DNA from: Otis tarda
Taxonomy: Eukaryota > Chordata > Aves > Otidiformes > Otididae
DNA: 64,000 nucleotides
NCBI GenBank assembly: GCA_026413225.1
Contig: CM048557.1
Location: 61,804,987 to 61,868,986, forward strand
Reading direction: 5' to 3'
The position numbers and the translations under genes are program-made. The notes below the pieces were generated by a model, which ran no database searches, had not been told where the DNA came from, and worked only from the letters and a program-made list of their open reading frames with translations. How positions within the stretch are numbered: position 1 is the stretch's first letter; each line of letters opens with the position of its first letter. This document shows, piece by piece, positions 1 through 39,600 of this stretch.

Positions 1-3000
1 AGAATGAAGTTCCAATTCATTGTGGAGGCTGGGAGAGGGAAGGAATGAAAAAAAAACCCACAGAGTTGAGCAGATGTGTTACATGCGCTGTAACAGAGCG
101 TCACAGGTGGGCTCTGTGTTGGCGCAGGAGGGACCTTCTGCTGCCTTGTGAGTGCAGTGGAGCTGCTCCCACCCTGGAGGCTCCAGGTCTGTGCACTCTA
201 GCCAACCTGATACGTGTTCTGTAGATGCTCCTTGATGTGTCCTGGGGTTTTGGCTTTGTGCTAGCTTTTATCAGAGGGGGAATTTGGGGAATTTCCAAGT
301 ACTTGTTAGGGCTCTTTAGGGTAGAGGGGGAAATTTGAGAAGGCAGAGGAGCTGGCTCATTATTCTTTATAAATCTGCTTTTTCTCCCTCAGCTTTCCTT
401 GCAATACTGAAGTTCCACATCAACAAAAAAGTCTGACCAAGGTTGAGTTGCTCCCCTAGCTGGCTTTTCCCTGTAGCAGAAAAGCTCATGGAGGATAAAG
501 ACAGTAGCTCCTGTGTCCAGTACACAGGTGGGACAGAGGTCTTGGGGCTGAAGCAGCTTCTGGGAAGAAGTCTGTCCTGCAGAATGGATGTGAGCTCTCT
601 TAGCTCACTTCTGCCCCTTCAGAAACAAAATTTTTTTGGAACAGTTAACTAGAAGCTTCTAGACTAGGGGGCCTTTGAGATCCTCTGAGGGGCTCAGATG
701 TGCTGGAGAAACTAGCTGTAAGGAGGCAACCAGGCAACTCTGCAAGGTGCAAGTGATAACAGCACCCATGTTTGGGAAAGATGCTGCTTGTGCAAGAGTC
801 AAGTGCGAGGTGGTCTTTGCATTTCATCTGTAGGGTAGTATGCTCGGAGTTTGTTCCACCAGCAACTTAAAATAAACCACTGATGAGCTTTCAGAATTGA
901 TTATATTAATCTGAGACAAGTATCCAAAATCTCATGTGTTACTTCAGGGTTTAGCTCTTCACTGAGCCCCATTGACCTTTAGGCGTGAGTTACCTTAGAC
1001 ACAGCTGGCTGTTGTTAATGGATTTGTCCATCACCCTGAAGTCATGTTCTCCTTCTCCTGACCCTGACTGCCAGTTGGCTTAAGATCAATACTGCATTTC
1101 AGAGGGTGATAATCCCTTGCAGTGTATGCCCAAAAGAAGTGCCTGATGTTGGTAAAGCAGATCCTGTGTGGTTGGGGTGGGGATCTAGTGGGCAAGTCAT
1201 GGCATGAAGAGAGGGTGATAGGTTTGTGCTAGGCTATGTGACAGAAGATCTCACCCAAGCAGAGGCCAAGCCCTGCATTTGGGTGCCTCTGTTCATTGAC
1301 AGGTTCTAAGTAGGTTTTTTTCTTTTGTTTTTCTTTTTTCTTTTTTTTTTTTTTTTTTTTCTTCCCCTCTCCCTTGAGTGGTTTACCCATCCTCGGTTAT
1401 GAAATGTATTCCTTGGCAATTCCAATTTATTCATGGTGAGAAATGCTTCCTCCTTTGAACTTTCAAAGGCTGCCTACGTAGTGGGAACACAGTTTATCTT
1501 CCACGCACTCTAGGCAGACAGGAGAGTAATACTTCTCAGCCTCTTTTGATCCTCAGTGTGAAGGGAGGCAGCGTGGTTAATTTTGAAACACGAAGAAGAT
1601 CCCTTGAAAAGGGCCTGTGGGCTGCATCTGTAAAGCAAAATTTTTGCCTGTGGACTGTGAATGTATAAGCTTATGTATTTCTGGAACTATTCTAGAAGAA
1701 AAAACATCTGAAGTAGTGGCCATTGTGTCTGTGTAGCTCTGGAAACAGCAACATAAAATCAGGCTTCTTTTTTTTTTTTCTTTGACTTAATTCCCCTTCC
1801 TCTTCCAACTTCCTTTGTGCTAACAAGTAGTTTCTGTCATGTCTCTATTAAAGCAGGGAAGGCAAAATTGCAGGACTGTTTGAGGGCTGCTTTACACAGA
1901 GCAGTGTGTGGTTTTAAAACCGCAAGCTGAGCAGCAGCTGGCAGTAGAAGCCTGGCTGTGTCTCTGTAGCTGGAGCCCAGGGTTTAAGACGTGCCTGGTA
2001 AAGCATGTGCTGAGAGATGTTACGGATAGAGGCAGAAGCAGCTAACAAAGGTGGAGCTTAACCTCGACCCCTGACCTATCCTTGTGTCTCTATAACCTCT
2101 AGAGGAAAGAATAAAAGCTACTTTATTTGCTTCTCTGAAACTATTATAAAACATAATAATAATAACTATACCACAGGTAAATTGAAGTCTATTCTTTTTA
2201 CTTGTTGCATAAACAGCAGCAGCCCAAGGCACTGCCAAAACGCAGTCTTGTTTTGTGGGAGACAAAACAAGAAGCAGTGGATCAGATCCTTTGGGTACCA
2301 GTTGTTGTAGCGAAGCCCTGGCAGTGGATCAGATCCTTTGGGTACCAGTTGTTGTAGCGAAGCCCTGATCTCCCAGTGAGTGCTGTTTGAGCTGGGAAAT
2401 GATAGAAGCCTAGCTCTTCTAGGGTAAGCTTCTCCGTGAGAAAAACCTCTGTTCTGCAGCAACTCTGGAATCCACTTGGTTTACTTTAAGCTTTAGAGAG
2501 CAAGACTTTACTTCTTTGTGTATGTCTAAAGAGATGATTTTGCCATTTTCCCTAAATTTGTAATGCTTCAAGAATTTCCTGTTGTGGGATGTGTGTCACT
2601 TTAGAGTGGGCGTGGTGAATAGTTGGAAAAAATCCTGGCCTCACAACATCTAAGGACATGGTGGGGCAAGAAAGGGCAGAGCTAGAGTCTTCCCAGTTAA
2701 GATCAGGAAAAAAGTCTGATTTTCACCTGACTTGCAGGTGAGTGGCAGACAATTTTGTGGTTAGCTTTTTGTAGTACATCCTGCCAAAAGTGTTCCACTT
2801 CCTGTGAATAATGAGGCTAGAAAGGGAGAGAAGCCAGTATTTGGGAAACACAGCTATGAGAGACAGCGAAGGGAGGTGGAGTCAGCATCATGCAGCAGAA
2901 TGTAAAAAAGAAAATGAGGGGGAAAAAGAAAAGCCTGAATATACTCATGATTATTATGTATAATTTGCTGCTGTTACAACTGCAGTGTAACAGGTACATG

Positions 3001-3107
3001 ATCTCCTCTGACCCTGCTGTTTTTCCCTTTTTGGCATGTAGTGTACTTCTGTGAACCTGGTAAATTGATGTTTTCTGTGTCAAAGTATTTGCTTATCCTC
3101 TTCCTAG
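1..3107. other. Intron of CEP170B upstream of the first visible exon
   Basis: No coding exon could be supported here. The next exon (3108) begins inside a codon, so upstream CEP170B exons exist, but nothing resembling the FHA domain or its flank was found in any frame, and they should lie before position 1. The stretch holds a T-rich tract (about 1317-1370) and a perfect 47-bp tandem duplication (2274-2367). A small block at 394-441 has splice-like edges but does not fit the required phase. Confidence 0.6.
2274..2367. repeat. Perfect 47-bp tandem duplication
   Basis: Two identical head-to-tail copies, 2274-2320 and 2321-2367, each beginning gcagtggatcag and ending cgaagccctg. There is no mismatch between the copies, which points to a recent duplication or an assembly artefact. 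It lies in intronic sequence and changes no known exon. Confidence 0.95.
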
Positions 3108-29281
<26,174 letters not shown>

Positions 29282-30236
29282 TACAATATTTTGTATTGCT
29301 ATCATATTGTAATCTACTGTCGCATTAGTATTGTGTATGAGTGGTTTGTGGACAGTTTGTGTGGAGCAGTTGTTTAGATTGCTAACACATTGCACAAAAA
29401 AAAACCCCCAATCTATGCTGTGAGGGTGAATGGAAAGTCTGTGTATGCCCTTTAAACAGACTAGCACTGTGGAGCAGCACATACTCAGCATAGAGGCAAA
29501 CGGATTTTTAGAAAGTTACTCACTTGATCTTCCGGTGTGCCATAAGAAAACAGGCTTTGCGTACACTCCATTCAATACTGCCGAAGCTGAAGTGTTCTTG
29601 CATTGGCCTCTTCGTAATTATTCAGTTGTAATGAGGCGCAATTTAAAAAACACTTTTTTGGTACTATATTTGGTTTGGTTTTGTTTGGGGTTGTTTTTTA
29701 ATTGTATAAGTGAAGCATTACAACTCTGTTGGAATCAACGTGCAAATCCAACAGAATGATTGTGCAATATCGTGGGTTTCTAGGAGAAACTCTTAGTACA
29801 GTTGTGTAAGAAGTCCTTTCCAGTGGTCATAAAAAGATGACCACAATGAAGTTGTGCATCGTCTTATTTTCAGTCCAAAAACAACAAAAAAAAGGCAGAA
29901 TAAACCCTTTGTTTTTCTCTTGGAAAAGTGTGAAAGTTAATAATGATATGAATGTAAAGACTACTAATACAGTTAGTATTTTTGATGGGATGTTTCAGGC
30001 CCAAAGTTTGGGGTAGGTGAAAGAGGTCAGACTTTAGTTTGGCTTGTCAAATTTTCAGATTTTGGTACACATGCTGTCTTTAAGCTGCTTTTTTTTCTTT
30101 TCTTTTTTTTTTTTTTTAATATACTTTTTTTTTTTTTTTTTTACAATGAGCTACAAATGCGCTTGCCTGGGCCAAAGACTAAGATGTTTGCGATCAGCTA
30201 ATTGCTAAGAAAACCATCTGTTCCAATGGCTCGTGT

Positions 30237-30242
30237 AATAAA
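30237..30242 (+). other. Possible proximal poly(A) signal of CEP170B
   Basis: Canonical AATAAA about 1 kb after the stop codon. Another AATAAA is at 29899-29904. Use of either is unproven. Confidence 0.4.
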
Positions 30243-32322
30243 CTTCATTGCACAGTTGCTGTGAACTAGGATTCACTTCACAGCACTGAAAAAATAGTGG
30301 CTGAAATGTAGCTCCACCTTTATGGTTAGTTGTGTTATGAATTTTTTTTTCAATGCAAAAGTGCTTGAAGACCACCTTTCTGTGGTATTCTTCAGAAACT
30401 ATTCAGCAGTGTCAAGCACTTGGTACCTTTGGGGTTTTTGTCTGGATTTTCTTTTTGATGTGTTATAATCCTAGAAACACTAAGGATTATGTGCAGTTAC
30501 ACTGAGCAATTCCTTGTTTAAAAAGACGTTTCTGTATTCTGTCCTTCAATTAAACTGCAAAACACTAAGTAATTTTTTGTTGCTTTAAGAACAAAAGTTT
30601 CGGTTTTGAGGGGATCTCTTCAGACATGTTTGCCTCCAATTTTTTCTGTCCTGTATCAATTCCTTTTTCATTCTCTCCTGGTTGATAAATACTCATCAAG
30701 CAAAGAAATTCTTCTGTAGCTGTGGAGGATACGTTTACTGGGAAAGGTGAGCAGATGAGTTCCACTTTGCCCTCATACAGTATGTAGTTTAACCAGTGAA
30801 AATGGTTTCCCAAGCTTGACTGCTTCTTGTGTGCTGACTTTATATTTTGGGGTGGGTAGTGGATTCCTTAGTTAGCTTCAGTAGTTACCTGAGCTTTTCT
30901 GCTAGAATGTTATAACAGTGGGAATCTGTTAAAGTAATTTAACTAAATAGAGATGCTCACAAAGTGTTTAATCTTACTAGCAAAGACCATGATTGCTTTC
31001 CTGGTGTAGCCAGTGGGAGCTTTCTATCCATTTCGGCAGAAACAGGATTGGTCCCAAAATGGGAGTATGCCAACAGGCCATTAGTTTCTTTTGAGCGTGC
31101 AAGATGCTGGCTGGTAAACAATAGGTGCAAATATCCTTCCAAGATTTCCAGTAGGTTATAAGACTCATCTGCTTGTGTGGAGATGCTCTTCCATGAAGAA
31201 ATCTGCTGGATTTCACGTAGATGAATGCAGAATAAAAAAAGAATTTGCCCTTGATGTTCTTCTGCATGTAATATACGCACTATCTGAATGTGTTCATTCT
31301 GTCATTTATTCTGAACTGTCTTTTCTTGAAATACCTGACTGTGTCCTTGATGAATATCGTAAGTGGTGGTATCGTTCCTGACATATGAGACACAATTTTT
31401 CAAGCCCTTCTTGGTTAGGGTTTGAACTGACCAGGTGCTACCCCAACTCATTAGGAGTTGAAAGACCTTCACAGATAAGGTGTTGCTATTAGTTTCGGTT
31501 TTGCTGTAGAGACATATGAATTACTCAGCCATCTGACTTTTATTATTATTTGTTACCCACATTTCCCCATCTTCATGGCTATGCTCTAGAGGATTTTGTT
31601 TCTCTACAATATGTCCTTGATGAGACTTCCGTTTACTTTCACTTGAAAATTGCTTGGTTCTTTCATTCATTAAACACATCAGGGATGGATTTTCTTCCTT
31701 GGTTGCTCTGTTCTAAATTTGAGAGAGAACCCACAGACACCTTACATCAATTAAATGATCCTGCAAAATATGGTACCTCTTCAAGTGACTAATGAGGATA
31801 CAACAATCAGTGTCTTTGTAATTTGGAAATGTGTGTCTGAAGGAGGGGGAGGATGCACAGCTTGATTTGTTTTATTTGTGACTTAGCCAAACTAGAAAAT
31901 GCTTCTGACACAACGTTCATCCTTGAGTCTTTGCATTTAAAACAATTTTGCTAGTCAATGATGAAATGCTGCATTTTTTTCTTGTATTCACTGCTTCTGA
32001 AGTACATACACCCCATTTACACCTGTCTGCTCAAGATAAGCCAAAGAGCTAAGCCACCTGACTAGTACTCCTTCGCTGATTGTTCGTTCTTACAAGCAGT
32101 ACTGTATACAACCATGAAAACATGCCTCTGTGACTCCAGCGTGACCATAACAGATGCGTAGTGGTGTATCTGGGTGGCCCAGGATCAGTGCGTAAGATAC
32201 CTGTGGGCTCTCATGAGCTGTGGATGGGCCTTGCATTGAGTTTGATGCTGACCTGTGGGTCACTCTCATACCGTGTTGCTTTCATGTGTTTTGTATCTGA
32301 CTAAAGAAATGTAACGAAGGGT

Positions 32323-32417
32323 GGGATTTTCAAAGTCTTATGGAAGCAAGTGCTCAGGTTCTCTTGGGATCCCATGTGCATTGGGTGCCTGATGCCACGA
32401 GCACCTTTCAAAATCCC
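32323..32417. repeat. Old palindromic repeat in CEP170B 3' UTR
   Basis: Arms gggattttcaaag (32323-32335) and ctttcaaaatccc (32405-32417) are inverted copies with one mismatch. Further partly complementary blocks lie inside (gtgctc and gagcac, with gggatccca near the centre). The layout resembles the old palindromic repeats common in reptile genomes; family assignment is not certain. Confidence 0.5.
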
Positions 32418-33230
32418 AGCCCTCAGCTCTTCCACTATACTTGAAAACCCCGTTCTCAGTTCGACATTTTCAAATGTAAAAACCCGTTACTCTGTTCTGA
32501 TGGCGTGAATGTAAATTCCTGCGAGAATGTGTACAAGCTTTGTGAACGAGGACCTAAATTTGTCTAGGGTGATGTCATGTCGTGGCCGTGCTCCAGGAGA
32601 AAAGGACGTCTGCATTATCTTTGAGTATTTTAGTAAAGGTACAACTAGTGGAATGTTTACATACAGCCTACTGAAAAAAAGAGGGGACAAAAAAGAGATA
32701 AAAAAGTGTAAAGTATTTAAGTGCAAGGTTCTACTAGTTTTTTTTCTTGTTTTGTAGATCACACTAGCTATTTTTGAAGTTTAGTAAATGTGTATAACTC
32801 TTGCAAAGACCAGACAGAACTACCTGTTCTCTTTCGATGTGCCCCGTGCTGAATTGTGCCTATTTCACTCTCTGCTGTTGTTATGCTGCTGATTCTGCTC
32901 TTCTGAACTGTTCACTGGATCATTCCATTTGCATGCAACACAAATGCAAGCTGAGCTGTCTGAGAGTAAAGCTGAAACACGTCTGTATAACTTGAATCAA
33001 TTAATGACTTTCTCTTTTCCACGCCCTCTTGAAATGCTGTGTATAATTTTGATTCGTTTCTCCTGCCCTGATTTTTTTTTCCGCTTTTGTTTTGTTTTGT
33101 TTTTTTTTTTGAATGGTAATTTATTTTTGTTTGGATTACAGGCAGTATCTGTACATTTTGTTTCAAGGTGATATTGTGGACATCTTTAAAAAAATTGTTA
33201 TTTTATATAATTTTATCATAAAGTTGCTCT

Positions 33231-33236
33231 AATAAA
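33231..33236 (+). other. Distal poly(A) signal of CEP170B
   Basis: AATAAA in ctctaataaatcattc, followed within 25-60 bases by T- and GT-rich sequence. It is the last convincing signal before sequence changes to simple-repeat-rich intergenic DNA. Confidence 0.55.
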
Positions 33237-33645
33237 TCATTCTTTTATCATGTGACAATGATTCTGGATTTCCTGTGTTAATTTAGGGGGGAGTATGTGC
33301 TTGGTGGACTGAATAGTTGAACTGCCTGTTTACATTGGTGTTAAGTTCAGTGTAATGAAAGAATTTGCAGAAACTGAAGACTCACAGTGCAACTGGATCC
33401 ATCCTGGTGACACCTATGGCTGGGGCAGATCCCTCTCCGAAGGTACAGAGGTCCCCTTTCCCCTGCCCCCATAGTCATGGGATTGAAGTCTGCAAGTCCC
33501 CATCGCCTGAGGATGGTATGGTGATACTTGATTTAATTTTTAGTACTGTTTCATTTCATTGCTATGGTTAACAATGGTAATTAAATCCAGCCTGGTTATG
33601 TGATTAAAGAAAAACATTATTAGACTCACTCTTTCGCTCTCGCCT

Positions 33646-33687
33646 TATATATATATTTTTTTTAAAAAAAAAAATATATGTATATAT
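33646..33687. repeat. AT-rich inverted repeat
   Basis: A run of TATATATATA followed by T8 and then A11 followed by TATATGTATATA. The halves pair apart from a three-base bulge, giving a cruciform-prone segment shortly downstream of the predicted CEP170B transcript end. Confidence 0.75.
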
Positions 33688-36600
33688 TGGAGTTTATATG
33701 TCTGATTTTTTTTTTTTATTCTCCCTTCATTCCATCACTGTTGTCCTTCCCTCCTGCACTTCTGTCTGACCTTTGCATCTTTCGTGGCACTTTTGAAATA
33801 ATGTTAATTCCTCCTTCCCCTCTGCGCAGCCTTCGGGTACCTGCAGCCTCCCGCACCCTGCTCGGTGCCGTGTGGGACTCTGCCTCCACGTCCTCTACAT
33901 TAGCACAGCTTCTATTGGAAGTAGAACACATATAGCTGATAAACACATTGCATTGTTTGCCAGCAGTAACTAAAACACAAAGGGGAAAAAAGTAATACTA
34001 GTACCTAACCAGGATCAGTGGGAGACTTCCCTTGCCTTGTTGACCTGTGCATCGGATACTTGAACCATAAGTATGCTTTAAGTTTTAGGAAGGGATTTTG
34101 TGTGTGGGGTTTTTTTTTTTCCTGTTTTTGTTTGTTTGTTTTAAGAAGGAATTAAAAAAAAATCTTCTGCTTTTCTTAAAAAGCTTTCTTGAGCTTAGGT
34201 TTCGTATGCTGTGTCTGCAGAGAAGGCTTTCTGTGCTCTCTAAAATACAGGGCTGGGTTACACGCTAACTGTATTCCCTCTCCACAGGCTTCCCCAGCAG
34301 TCCTGGGTGGTGTTTGAGCTGGGACACCATGCAAAGTCCCTTTTGAAATCAACAGTGCATCCACTTCATTAATTTTTAACAGTCTGACTGAATAAACATA
34401 AGAGAGAGAGGAACTGTGGTGAAAGCTGTTTGCAACATAATGAAAGTTGCTATCTGGCAGAATTTAAAAATAAAGGATAGACAGCGAAACTGATGATCTC
34501 CTCTGTCTATCTTTCTGCTGAGCGTTCAGCTGACATCCTGCCTGGCTCTTCAACATCCTCATCTACATGGGGAAATGCAGAGCCTGGTTTTGCCCACATG
34601 TATAGAAGGGAACACTGGGAAGTGTTGCCTTCAGCAGGGTTTGCAGGATCCTTCCTTAGAGCAAAACTTAAAGTCAGTGGAGAGACGGGTTCTAATTTTT
34701 TAACATCCTGTGAAGATCTACCACTAGACCCTAGTGTAATGGATCCTGGCCCACGTGGTGGTGTGGGAGGACTGGGCCTTTTTCGACAAGGGCATTTGTG
34801 GACTGTTCAAGAGCAAAGCCCTGCTGGTCTCAGCTTTTTCTGGTGGGATGGGGTGGGCATGGAGCAACAGCGGGTGGTTTGGCTGTGGGGTGTTGCTTTC
34901 CTTAGAAGGGGAACAACCATTTGGATGCAGCCTTGTAGAGACTTGGAGCATCTGCACACAGGAGCATGTTTGATTGGGTTATCTAGAAAAAGTTTTATTT
35001 CACTGCATTGATTTTGTAGGTCTCTTAATGATGTGGGCTGAGCAAGGGAAATGAAGAAAAATGAACATAAGAAAATAGTACTCACTAGAACTCTACCCTC
35101 CTTAAGCCTTTTTTTTTCTCCTCTGAAATTATTGAAAATACTGTACTTGCCAAAAGAATTAGTGCCAGAAAAGGCTTGTTCAACAACAGTAATGCTTCTG
35201 CCTGTCAACAGCCAATTCACAGGAGCCATAGGAAGGAAAAAAAAAAAAAAAAACAGACCTGAAATGTGGCATTTGCCTGGCACCTGGGGACACTTTGTAG
35301 ACAAGGAAAGATCCAGAGGCACAGGTGAAATTAGCTTTCAGCAAGAGGACCTGTGGCTTTAGCGCAGCAGTAACCATAGCCCATCACTCCTCCGGGGGGT
35401 AGGTTTCTCGCAGGGAATGGCTCTGCCTCCTAGCTGCTGATAGCTGCGTGGCCTCGAAGAGGATGGGTTATAGCAGCCCGTAACACAGCTTCACCACAAA
35501 GCAAACTGTGCAAGCAAGAAAAATGTTCTTTTTCTTCTGGAGGACATGAGGATAGCAGTTGCATTTGGCCTGTGGTTGCTGGGTACTTTGCAAATCCAAG
35601 AGGAGGAGTGTAATTTTCGCCATACAAAGCCAGATGTGTTCAAGGCAGACGGCACATACTGAAGCTTTTCCTAACACTTGGAGGTCATCTTTCCTAGGTG
35701 CGCCTGGAGGGCGAGCGCCACGCAGGAGGGGTGACAAGACTGAGACAGCAAAGGAGACTGCAATCACTTGAGCTATGCGAATCACTGATTTTTTTTTTTT
35801 TCAATTTAAATATTTTTCCAAACAAAATACAGCTGACAAGCATTTAATTTTAGGTGGAACAAAATTATTCCAAGTAAGTGTTAAATATTTCAAGTTAAAT
35901 CTTTCAAGTCCATGGTTAGGTATTTTAGTGAATGCACTGAATTTTTTTAAAAGTGGAAATTGATTAAATCTTTAAAAATATTTCCAAAGAAGAAAAAAAA
36001 ATCACAGTTTTACTTAGAATTTGAAATTTTCTCTAGGCTTGTTGGCTGAATTACTTCCCAATTCTTGACCTAAAATGACTTCTTCCCCCCCCCCGCCCAG
36101 CTCATTTGAGCATACAGTCTTTTGGCACAGAGTATAAATAAAGCATTTTTCTTTCCAAGTGTAAGGACCCTGGCTGTTCCTGCCTCCCATCCTGCTGTTG
36201 ACTGTTGGTGTTTGGAGCCTGGCCGCATAGTCCTCGTGAAATGCCAAGTGTAGTTTTGTAGTAAACTCTGCAGCAGCAGCGACGTTCTTATCTATTATTA
36301 GCTTTTGGAGATGAGAACGTCTTAAACTGGCAGTTTCTTCTTCGCAAACCTCCCACACAGGCATTAAAAAATCTTTCACTGTGTCTTTTAATGCACCCTT
36401 CTAACAAACTGGAGCCCAAGTGTGCTTTCAAGAGAGAGTACGTTAACCGCAGCGTGGCATCCAGCTCTACGGTGAGAGATGTGTTTACTCTGTGTGTGGG
36501 AAGGTGGGAAGCCAACCGGAGCAACTGGTCGAAGGAGCCTTGTCTGAGAAATGGGAAAGAGGAAGAATAAAAAAAGACCGCTTGTTTGTCCTGAAACATG

Positions 36601-39600
36601 ACGGTCTTTTTTTCTTTCCTCCCTCCAGTTGCACGAGTTGGTGAAATAAACCGTATTACTTCTCCCCACGAATGTGCTTTCACCCTTACACCCTCGGTGT
36701 AGAGCTACACCGCTGCTAGTGAGATAAAAAATACGTAGCTGATCCTGGGCTGGTGTGTGAGATCAGATAGGCAGAAGGAAACCAGGCTTTTGCAAGCTGG
36801 AGAGGAGGAGGACAATGAGATTAATCAGAGCTATCAGTGGTTAGAGAGCTGCCAAGGAGGAGGGGAAATACAACTCCATTTTCTGGAAGCTGCTTGTCCC
36901 CCTGATGTAACCCAGCCTCTCCTGGTTTGAACTAAACTGGTGGCACTGGAACAATAAACGATAAGTCCTGAACTTCATACAAAGTTCATGCTGCTGTTTG
37001 TGCGGTGTGATCCTGACCTCACTGAAGTCAGTGGGAGCTGTTGTGACTTCTATGATTCTGTCAGCATAGCTGATGCCAGGATTTCAATCCTGCGCACAAA
37101 CCGAGCACGGCGGCGCGTTGCTGAGCTTGGGGATGTGTACAGCACGCACGCTGACTTAAGCTCGTGAGGTGCTTAGCTGAAATATTTCTTCTGGATGTTC
37201 AGTGTCTGAAGTCAGCAGGGGGACAGGGACACTTCCAGAGGCGATTGAGACCTTTGGCATGGTAGCTTGCTGGAGTTGCCTCTTTGCCCTGACTGCAGAT
37301 GAAGCCTCAGTCAAGCAGGGTCTTGCCTTCAGCTTTCTGGTAACTGGAGTCTTTAGCAATGGCATTAGCCTTTGCCTTGTTTTTAAGCCCTGTTTTGATA
37401 CAGATTTGAGATGGCCCCAGTGACAGGCGACCTGCGTACAGCAGTAAGTTCAGGATAGAACTAGCTGGTCAGACAGGCATCCTATCTGCTCCTTTTATAT
37501 TTTTTTTCCTCTCACTTTTGGCCTTCATTGAGTTATCACTTGTGTTCTGGTCCCAGGGGAAGCAGACGATTCATGACACCTTCAGCTTCCCAGAGAAAAG
37601 CCTCTTTCTGCCGTACCTGACCCATCCTCTGGCTGCTTTTAGCTTTTCCATCTTCAGCAGCTTACTATGAGGTGTGATAAAGCCTCCTGATCCTTGCTGG
37701 CCCTCCGTTGTCTCTCCACTGTTTCCCCTCTACAGCAGCCTTCCTCAAACACGGAGCTAGGGAACCGCATCCTTCGGTTCAGTAGGATCAAAGGACTTCC
37801 CGGGAATAGCAGCAGCATCACCACGTGGAGTTGTGTCGACTGCGGTGCAGCCTTTGGATTTTTACAGAAGACCTTCTAATTTCTTAGAAGCTGCCTCAAA
37901 CTCAACACTGCGTGTAACCTCCTCCCTCAGCAATGCCACTGCAAAACCCAAAGGTCGTCTGTTTAAGACAAAAGCTGTGTTGTTTCAAAGGAGGCAGTTT
38001 GCTCCCTTATGTTTGTCCAAGGATGACTGGGCAGGAGAGTGCTTGCAAGAGCGACTGGATAGAGAGGTGGTTTTGGAGGGTTTGCTTACAATGAAGCTTG
38101 TGGTGGGTTAAGAGTGAAGCAGTGAGAATGCTGCCGTGCCTGGGATGCAAACTGCACCAAAGCTGAGCAGTCCTTTTAACCAGGGGCTTCTAGTCCTGAT
38201 CTAGGCTCTGATCTTCCACTGCTGAGGGTAGCGGGAACATTCAGCGCAGTTTGAACCAGGTCAGGCACTGACGACGGTTTGGCCAAACAGGTAGAGGTCA
38301 GGACCTGGAGTCTAAGGACTGCATTGCAACAACTAGGTGCCATCTTGGGACTCATTAACTGTCAGTGCGTGTTGTGAAACTCGCCGTTTAAGAGGAAGTA
38401 ATCTGCAGCAGGAGGAGGAAAAAAACAGAAGAGCCTGAAACAAATCTGCTGGCGAAAAGCATGGGTGCTGCCTCTTGTAAGTAGAGTTGGGAGTAACATT
38501 GGGCTACAGTAGGACACCCACACAGGAGGAGGTCTTCCAGGATGGTAAGTACACCTGCCGTCATCCTGAGAGCGCTGGGGGGTGGTCGTGGAGGGATGAG
38601 TGCACTTTGTTCACCTGAGGAGCTTCGAACAGCTGCTGGGGAGCATTTTGTATAGTGAAAAATCTCATCCTTGCGTTTGAAATCCAAAATCTGCAACAGT
38701 TCGATGCTGATGGAGAAAAGAAGTACCAAGAGTTATTCTAGGGGCAGGGAGAAAACAGCCTTAATGCTATAAACAACAGTCTCCTGTGTGCACTCAGCAG
38801 ATTGTGGTATTAGCTTCTGTTCCAGCCCGTGAAGCAACGCTAAGTAGCGCTTGTATTTATTGCTCTTGGATGAACTTTAGTCACTGAAATTGCCAGCTAG
38901 TAAAGCCCTGAAAGCTTAGAGGGAGCCATAGTTAATTACTGACCAGCTACAATATTATTCTTAAGAATTCCAGTTGAGTCTGTGATGTTTTCTTTCTTTA
39001 AAATTAAACTGCATATCTTAGTGCAGTTCTCATGACTTCTGTGCGGCAGCTGGGAATCTAACCCGTCGCTGGTCACAAATCTCAAGGATGACTTTGAACC
39101 AAATGGTAGATGGCTCTATTATGGCACAGATTGGATCAGTTTACTCTCATATTTTAAGAGAAAAGCTGCTTTTTGAAGCCATTTTGTAACTGCTGCTGAA
39201 AAAGAGAACCGAAACAAGTTGTTTCTCATAAGCTGCGTCCTTCTGAAGCCGTCCCATGGCCATAAGAGCACCTGCAGCTGCAGTTCCTTACCCAGGCACT
39301 GCTTGGGTCGCCAAATGTATGGCGGGGACCGCTTTAGCTCTGGGGGCCAGAGGGACAAGGCAACAGCTCTCAGGCTCTGGTTCTGTGGTGGGAACCACCT
39401 GGGGCAGCTGGGGGCTGCTGGTTACGGGATAGCCCAGCTGGTTGGGACAGCGACAGCCAAAGCAGTGAGCTGGGGAGGGTGGTGACCTGCAGCCTCACTG
39501 GGCTCTCCTGGCCTAGGCCAAAGGGCTGCTCCTGCTGTTTTTCAGCTGCTTTTCTCCCCCTCCTTTAAAATCCCTTTGCCTCAGTTTCCTACTAAACTCC

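Larger units (their letters stand above)
29282..33255 (+). other. CEP170B: CEP170B 3' UTR (predicted)
   Basis: After the stop codon about 4 kb of AT-rich sequence has no sustained reading frame. AATAAA signals stand at 29899-29904, 30237-30242 and 33231-33236; the last is followed by a GT-rich stretch and is taken as the distal end. Long U tracts lie around 30088-30142. A short CR1-unlike palindromic repeat is at 32323-32417. The end point is inferred, not observed. Confidence 0.6.

Noticed and set aside
394-441. Exon-like block with ccctcag acceptor and AAG|gttgag donor
   Set aside because: In the phase required to join the exon at 3108 it contains a TGA, and the peptide does not resemble CEP170B.
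3042-3107. In-frame upstream extension of the exon at 3108
   Set aside because: The extension ([12 protein letters not shown]...) is hydrophobic and unlike the family; the pyrimidine-rich acceptor at 3107 is better.
34493-35322. About 170-codon frames on both strands between CEP170B and PLD4
   Set aside because: No recognisable domain, overlapping opposite-strand frames and no splice or promoter structure.
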